Shown: positions 59,614 through 64,000 of the stretch, in pieces
How positions within the stretch are numbered: position 1 is the first letter of the stretch
How the letters are laid out: each line of letters begins with the position of its first letter
Origin: DASVVT01 sp036386415
Lineage (GTDB): Bacteria > Acidobacteriota > Blastocatellia > Pyrinomonadales > Pyrinomonadaceae
DNA length: 64,000 nt
Direction of reading: 5' to 3'
NCBI GenBank assembly: GCA_036386415.1
Contig: DASVVT010000008.1
Coordinates: 9,105 to 73,104 of the forward strand
Made by a program: the position numbers and the translations under genes
Notes under the pieces: generated by a model
The model's input: the letters and a program-made list of their open reading frames with translations, nothing else
Told to the model about the DNA's origin: nothing
Database searches by the model: none

Positions 59614-60876
59614 TTAGAATTCGCGAACGCCCTTCACGCTCGGCCCCAGTGTGGCGAGGGCAGCCTGCACCCATTTCGAGTTGTACATGATGTCGGCGTT
59701 GCCGCCGCCGTTGGTGTTGAATGTAGGCTTGGCTAAGAATTTGCCACCGATGTCTGCACGGTCAAAGTTAGCCATGACCAGGCCGCCGTAAATGCCGCCG
59801 CCGCCGCCGCCGTTGCGTAGAATAAAGCCGTTGCCCAGACACAAAATGACCCCGTTGTATTTAAAGTCTCCTTTTATTGTGAGGTTGCCCGTCACGATCA
59901 GCATGCCCGCCCCGTCACCCGACAACTCGCAGTTACCCTTGACGAAAGTGAGCAGCGGCACGGCGTCTGTTCCGAAGTTATCTTTACCGGGCGACACAGA
60001 GAAGAGCCGGTTCTGATCGCTGGCAATCGCTTCTATTTCATTGAGAAAGAGGCGCGTATTATCCGCCGTCCGAAGCCAACTGGGTAGCTCTGAATTAGCC
60101 AGCTTCTTCGTGCGGGGCGTATTATCCGTTGAGCCCACAGCCTTAGTGTTCTCTATGTAGTCGGGAGGTGGATAAAAGTAGTCGTCTGCAACCTTCTTAT
60201 CATTATCCACTGTAAAGCCGAAAGTCGCTTTGATGGTGGTACTGCCCGTAGCAGAGTCCGTCCCCGAATAGCCTTTCGGCGAGCTGTCGCCAATGTCGAA
60301 GTCCCCCGCAACCATGGAAGCGCCAACTTCAGCCCCGACGAAGGTGATGGCCGCTGGCAGGTCTGGGTCGTAAGCGAATTTGTTGATGATGAGTTGCTTG
60401 TTCGTGATCGCGCCGCGCGGCCCGTAGCCCCTCGCCTCGATGAGCAGACGCTGCGGCTCGTCCGGCGCCAAGACCTTATCTATATTGATGATTCTGAGGT
60501 TATAAGCGATGAACGGCTCGGTATTATCACTGATCTTCACGACGGACGTGCCGTCAAAGGCCACGTCGTTATATGTCAGCCACTTGGACAGGCTAGCGTT
60601 GTCAGCCACGTTGCGGAAGGTGGCCTTAGTGCCCGCCGGATTGGACTGGGCATTGCCGCGCAGGACGTTGACGGCTGCCTGCAATCCGGCCTCTGCCCCG
60701 TAGTAAGCCTGCATCTCCGTGGTCGAGTCGCTGGCGTTTGTCCCTGACATGGCAGTTGTGAAGATCAACGCGCCGCCAGCGGAGAGAAGTAATGTGGCGA
60801 CAAGCAATGTTGTGACGAGCGCCGCGCCTCGCTCGCCCGGACGTCTGCTAGCACTCTCTTTTGAAGCCGTCTTCAT
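59614..60876 (-). CDS. PilX-like pilus assembly protein
   Basis: 420 residues. The N-terminus RRPGERGAALVTTLLVATLL resembles the PilX N-terminal prepilin-like segment: a basic leader with Gly before Ala, then a hydrophobic helix. QAYYGAEAGLQAAVNVL follows as in PilX. The long C-terminal part is beta-rich with Asn/Gly-rich stretches and a run of glycines (NGGGGGGIYGG). GGAGG precedes the ATG. It is the fourth gene of a minor-pilin operon. Confidence 0.82.
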   Translation of the reverse strand: MKTASKESASRRPGERGAALVTTLLVATLLLSAGGALIFTTAMSGTNASDSTTEMQAYYGAEAGLQAAVNVLRGNAQSNPAGTKATFRNVADNASLSKWLTYNDVAFDGTSVVKISDNTEPFIAYNLRIINIDKVLAPDEPQRLLIEARGYGPRGAITNKQLIINKFAYDPDLPAAITFVGAEVGASMVAGDFDIGDSSPKGYSGTDSATGSTTIKATFGFTVDNDKKVADDYFYPPPDYIENTKAVGSTDNTPRTKKLANSELPSWLRTADNTRLFLNEIEAIASDQNRLFSVSPGKDNFGTDAVPLLTFVKGNCELSGDGAGMLIVTGNLTIKGDFKYNGVILCLGNGFILRNGGGGGGIYGGLVMANFDRADIGGKFLAKPTFNTNGGGNADIMYNSKWVQAALATLGPSVKGVREF

Positions 60877-60912
60877 TGTTTCTACCTCCATCCCTTATCA
60901 AAGCCACGCATC

Positions 60913-61671
60913 TCAATACTTAACCCCGTAGGCGTTGCGAAGCGCCACGTCGCTGGCGAGCAGCACAGTGGATGCCGGTTGGTAGCCCGCCGTGTTTGGT
61001 GTGCCAATGGCATCCAATTTTACGCAGAGCGTGAGCACGACGTACCTGGCTTGACTCGGATTAACCTGGTTCTCGAGTGCGCCCGCCGAGTTGCGAACGT
61101 CGCTGATCGGTGCCTGGCATGTGCCGTTCGTATACGTCACCCTTTCGTCATAATATTGAACGCGGAAAGAGTCGATACGATTGGCGAGCACCTTCGGAAG
61201 GCCGCCGTACTTGTCGTATCGTGCCAGGTAGCTGGTCTCTGTGGTCGGGACAACGAAATATTTGATATCTTCGCCCGCGTCCTCACCGGCGACGCCGATG
61301 CCAGCTTTGGCAGCCGCGCTGTAGGGGTTACCTTTGTCGTCTTCGCTAAGGAATTTGTTCAGGTTGGCGCGCACGCGTATAGTCCCGTTGCCGTTAGCGT
61401 CCACCTGCGAGTCGGCATCAACAATCCCGTTTGTCTTCGTCGGGTCGAGGTTGAAACCGGCATTCGCAATCTCGTGCGACATAGTAGTCAGCGCGCGCTG
61501 CACGTCGGCCAAGGCATCCGTGCGCTGGTCTTCGCGCCTGCGTACGTTGAAGGCGCTCGCCAGGAGCGTGCTCGCGATCCCCAGGACGACGAGCGTGATG
61601 GTCATCGCGATCATCAACTCGATGAGCGAGAAACCCGCCGCGCGGCTCTGGTTGAAATTTCGTTTACGCAT
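60913..61671 (-). CDS. PilW-like minor pilin
   Basis: 252 residues. The type IV prepilin signature is AAGFSLIELMIAMTITLVVL with Glu at position 5 of the mature helix. LTTMSHEIANAGFNLDP is typical of PilW-like proteins. It is processed by a prepilin peptidase (not in the window). The start at 61671 has GAGGAAG upstream. Spacing to the next gene is small, consistent with an operon. Confidence 0.87.
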   Translation of the reverse strand: MRKRNFNQSRAAGFSLIELMIAMTITLVVLGIASTLLASAFNVRRREDQRTDALADVQRALTTMSHEIANAGFNLDPTKTNGIVDADSQVDANGNGTIRVRANLNKFLSEDDKGNPYSAAAKAGIGVAGEDAGEDIKYFVVPTTETSYLARYDKYGGLPKVLANRIDSFRVQYYDERVTYTNGTCQAPISDVRNSAGALENQVNPSQARYVVLTLCVKLDAIGTPNTAGYQPASTVLLASDVALRNAYGVKY

Positions 61672-61712
61672 AAGAGCTTGCTTCCTCACCCTACCGCTGA
61701 CAGCAGAAGAAT

Positions 61713-62234
61713 TTAAGAATATGTCCCCAAGACTGAGGTGGCGCGTATCGTCGAGAGCGTGACGGTGCCCAAAGCGGCGCCTGTGCCCAAGGGCGTGACT
61801 CGAATCGTGATTTTTTTCAGCGTCGGAGGGACAGCCGGATCAGGATCCAGGTTGGTGATGACGGTTACGACCTGGTACAGGCGTCCAGCGTTGGTGAACG
61901 TCTCGGTCACGCCGTCTGCGCCCGTCGCGCCGAGTCCCCCGAGGGCGTAATCTTTGTTGCGCGTCGTCTTGTCAAAGGGAATGGTGCGCAGCCACTCCAT
62001 ACGCTTCTGGGCTACGCCCATCGCCAACTGGCGGTCGCTCGCGCCCGTGTTGTAGTTGATTGCGAAAAAGAAGAGGGACGCCGCGCCTAACCCGACGATC
62101 ATCATGACCACGAGGGCGATACTGGTTTCGATCAACGTAAAGCCCTGCTCTGCTCTGCGGCGCTTGATCTCAGGAGCCGCCGAGAATCTGGGCTTCGAGC
62201 GATGAAACATCATGAGCTTCTTCCTCCGCATCAT
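61713..62234 (-). CDS. PilV-like minor pilin
   Basis: 173 residues. EQGFTLIETSIALVVMMIVG is the prepilin signature. A short beta-rich globular part follows (LYQVVTVITNLDPDP, KKITIRVTPLGTG). Its start overlaps the stop of the upstream FimT-like gene by four bases (ATGA). Confidence 0.86.
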   Translation of the reverse strand: MMRRKKLMMFHRSKPRFSAAPEIKRRRAEQGFTLIETSIALVVMMIVGLGAASLFFFAINYNTGASDRQLAMGVAQKRMEWLRTIPFDKTTRNKDYALGGLGATGADGVTETFTNAGRLYQVVTVITNLDPDPAVPPTLKKITIRVTPLGTGAALGTVTLSTIRATSVLGTYS

Positions 62235-63286
62235 TTGATGACATTGACTACGATTGCCTTAAAGCAACTGGTTGAGGTTCCGAAGTAAACGGTGTAAACG
62301 CCGAAGTGGTTATCGTTCGACTTGATCGTAAAAGAAGCCGCTCCGGTGCCCGTCACGACCTTCGACGTGGGCGTAACCGTCAGGTTGCCGTTCGAGTTGG
62401 AAGTGGAAATAGTGTAGTTGGCAGACGTGTTCACGCCGGTCAGGCTGATACTCACTGTGTCCGAGCCGCCATTTCTCTGAATCGTGATCGAAGCTTTGTC
62501 TGACAAAACCGTGCATACACTGGGGGTCGCGCTTGGCGATGGCGACGGGCTCGCCGATGGCGACGCAGTCGGCGACGGGCTCGCCGATGGGGACGGCGAT
62601 GCGGCTGGCGACGGCGACGGCGACGGCGATGGCGACGGGGTCGGAGTCGGCGTCGGGGTCGGGGTCGGAAATGGTGTCGGCACTGGATCAGGCGTCGGCG
62701 CAGGCCAGCCCGTATTAACGTTAGCCATCGCCGGATCACCGGCCACGTCTCCCGACACATTAGAGTTAAGAGTAACTGCCGGAATCGAGGCGTCGTGAAA
62801 AACCTGACTGTTCAGCGTGATGTCACCTGATGCGGTGATAATAATAGTGCTCGGACTCTCGCTGCTCTCATTCTTTAATTTGAAGAATACTTCGCCGGGC
62901 AGAGTGCCGCGCACAAATGTCACATCCGTCCATGCGAAAGCGGAATCAAAAGTCACGCCTTCATCTAACGTAATGTCCATCGCGTCGACCGTTCCATTCC
63001 CGTCTGTATCCATCTGGACTCTATAGACCGTCGGGCTCATTTTAGTAATTCTCGCCCAGGCGCGACGGCGGACAGAGTCGCCGCGCGCTCTCTCCAGATA
63101 GGCCGCGAGCTTACGCGACGAGCTGGATAGCCGAATTGAAGCGCGCGCTTTACTGATGCCCATGACAGAGAAGGTGGTCACGATGGCTATCACGGCAACC
63201 ACTATCACCAGTTGCATCAAGGTGAAGCCCTTCTCGCGTCGCGATGCCTGGCGCTTCTTTAAAGCTCTCACTTTTCTCCGCTTCAT
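62231..63286 (-). CDS. FimT/GspH-like prepilin with Ser/Pro stalk and C-terminal beta domain
   Basis: 351 residues, first gene of the pilin operon. EKGFTLMQLVIVVAVIAIVT is the prepilin signature, with Gln where most pilins have Glu5. A GspH-like domain (~residues 30-190) follows. Then comes a low-complexity stalk of ~60 residues made of TP, SP and ASPSP units, and a C-terminal beta-rich domain of ~95 residues (SITIQRNGGSDTVSISLTG, FGVYTVYFGTSTSCFKAIVV) with two Cys. Ordinary FimT/GspH proteins end after the first domain (~150-180 residues). The stalk DNA is a run of gcc/gtc-type trinucleotides. Confidence 0.85.
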   Translation of the reverse strand: MKRRKVRALKKRQASRREKGFTLMQLVIVVAVIAIVTTFSVMGISKARASIRLSSSSRKLAAYLERARGDSVRRRAWARITKMSPTVYRVQMDTDGNGTVDAMDITLDEGVTFDSAFAWTDVTFVRGTLPGEVFFKLKNESSESPSTIIITASGDITLNSQVFHDASIPAVTLNSNVSGDVAGDPAMANVNTGWPAPTPDPVPTPFPTPTPTPTPTPSPSPSPSPSPAASPSPSASPSPTASPSASPSPSPSATPSVCTVLSDKASITIQRNGGSDTVSISLTGVNTSANYTISTSNSNGNLTVTPTSKVVTGTGAASFTIKSNDNHFGVYTVYFGTSTSCFKAIVVNVIK

Positions 63287-63770
63287 CTTCGACCTCCAGG
63301 GAAAACGTCTGACTCAAGGACGCAGCGCCGTCAGGCCCTGCTTAAAGTCTGCCAGGGCAAGAGCCATGCCGTAGGCTTTATCCCACAAATCAATCCTATT
63401 TTTGTCGGTGAGTGATAGACGTGTGGTGAGCGAGCGTTACTTACGGTAACAAGAAGGGAAGTCCGCTTCACAATGCGCCATCCAGTCCGACCGGCGCGCT
63501 CGCGAACAGACACGCATTACATACCTCTGTCACCAACCGACACACTTTGAGAGCGTGCACGCCGAAGCAGCAGGCTCTCGTGCCAACCCTCCAACACCGC
63601 TGAAAGTGCGACCGTCATTGAGTTTGAGGATGAATTTGAGCGCGCGTCAGACGGGCGGCGCACGGTTTGCTCTGTGAACGAAGGCGGGCGTGCCCTCTTT
63701 ATGAGAGCACGTTCCTTCCTAGATGTTGGGTGAGCGCTCGCTTTCGGAAACGGGTAGCCCGATGAATTGT
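63287..63770. other. Gene-poor region upstream of the pilin operon
   Basis: No convincing gene. Open frames on both strands have implausible composition. A TGGCAC word on the minus strand at 63580-63585 resembles a -24 element, but the -12 GC is one base too far away. Confidence 0.4.
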
Positions 63771-63803
63771 CTTGGAGAGCGCGGTGCGGCCACGCTCTCC
63801 AAG
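63771..63803. other. Perfect 11-bp hairpin
   Basis: cttggagagcg (63771-63781) and cgctctccaag (63793-63803) pair perfectly around an 11-base loop. It is part of a structured tract that continues to 63943. Confidence 0.5.
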
Positions 63804-63892
63804 AAGATGCAACCCACACGCAGGCCCAGGTGCTCAAGCAGCAAATTAAGGGATCGTCCCCTCGCGCGTAGCGCCGCACGCTGCGTGCGAGT

Positions 63893-63943
63893 GGGGCGCA
63901 AAGCGCCCCGGCGACTCTCAGGCCGTCGGGGCGCCTAATTTTT
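63893..63943 (+). terminator. Terminator with an alternative overlapping hairpin
   Basis: ggggcgc-aaa-gcgcccc (63893-63909) and gcgccccg...cggggcgc (63903-63934) share the segment 63903-63909, so only one can form. The second is followed by ctaattttt (63935-63943), like an intrinsic terminator. This is attenuator-like geometry on the plus strand. Confidence 0.5.
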
Positions 63944-63944
63944 G

Positions 63945-64000
63945 GAGTAGACAGTAGTCAGTAGACAGTAGACAGTAGTCAGTATCCAGTAGAAACGAAA
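63945..64000. repeat. CAGTAG-family element, cut by the window end
   Basis: gtagacagtagtcagtagac words continue to the window end; the second arm would lie outside. Confidence 0.6.

Noticed and set aside
63565..63586. Sigma-54-like promoter on the minus strand before the pilin operon
   Set aside because: TGGCAC is present, but the downstream GC is one base too far (N11 instead of N10), and sigma-54 spacing is strict.
63517..63901. Open frames on the minus strand in the last 500 bases
   Set aside because: Arg/Ser-rich, no ribosome-binding site, and they run through the hairpin-rich tract.

Overview
The window is a GC-rich, gene-dense stretch of bacterial chromosome. It most likely comes from an Acidobacteriota genome, probably class Blastocatellia. 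The pointers are two secreted proteins of the Acidobacterial VWFA-related family, many large secreted or TPR proteins, PEP-CTERM proteins, a futalosine-type menaquinone set, and numerous imperfect inverted-repeat elements between genes. This placement rests on family knowledge; no search was run. I see no rRNA, tRNA, insertion sequence or CRISPR array.

Layout. 1-10 kb is rich in nucleoside and sugar-phosphate metabolism: the end of phosphopentomutase, hypoxanthine phosphoribosyltransferase, a 5'-nucleotidase split into two overlapping genes, an RpiB-type isomerase and deoxyribose-phosphate aldolase. RpiB and DeoC both carry extra N-terminal segments that look like bacterial-microcompartment targeting peptides. 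An AT-richer pair of TIR-domain genes sits just before deoC. 10-21 kb holds glgC, two VWFA-related proteins, an M14 peptidase divergent from a PlsC-type acyltransferase, and two paralogous secreted proteins. 21-26 kb holds a TPR-sigma-54 activator, a near-perfect -24/-12 promoter, a 62-residue secreted peptide with an internal repeat, a degenerate sigma-54-activator-like protein, and a perfect 20-bp hairpin. This is the best candidate for an undescribed system.

26-31 kb carries menaquinone genes (mqnD, mqnE, a UbiA prenyltransferase, ubiX) with a DUF2071 gene among them. 31-45 kb has larB, an LCAT-like lipoprotein, a nuclease with two C-terminal Cys/His repeats, an unusual AT-rich gene-poor kilobase, a 1284-residue secreted multidomain protein, a GerMN lipoprotein-like gene and two tandem rsmD paralogues. 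45-53 kb has recG, a nucleotidyltransferase pair, a bacilliredoxin, a GxxExxY protein, and tsaE overlapping nnr. 53-59 kb has two PEP-CTERM proteins, murJ, an NtrC-type response regulator and a TPR protein. 59.6-63.3 kb is a minor-pilin operon whose first pilin ends in a Ser/Pro stalk and a beta-rich domain. The last 0.7 kb has no recognisable gene but ends in mutually exclusive hairpins.

About twenty intergenic regions contain long imperfect inverted repeats of several distinct sequence families, roughly one per 3 kb. Some repeat arms encode the last residues of neighbouring proteins.
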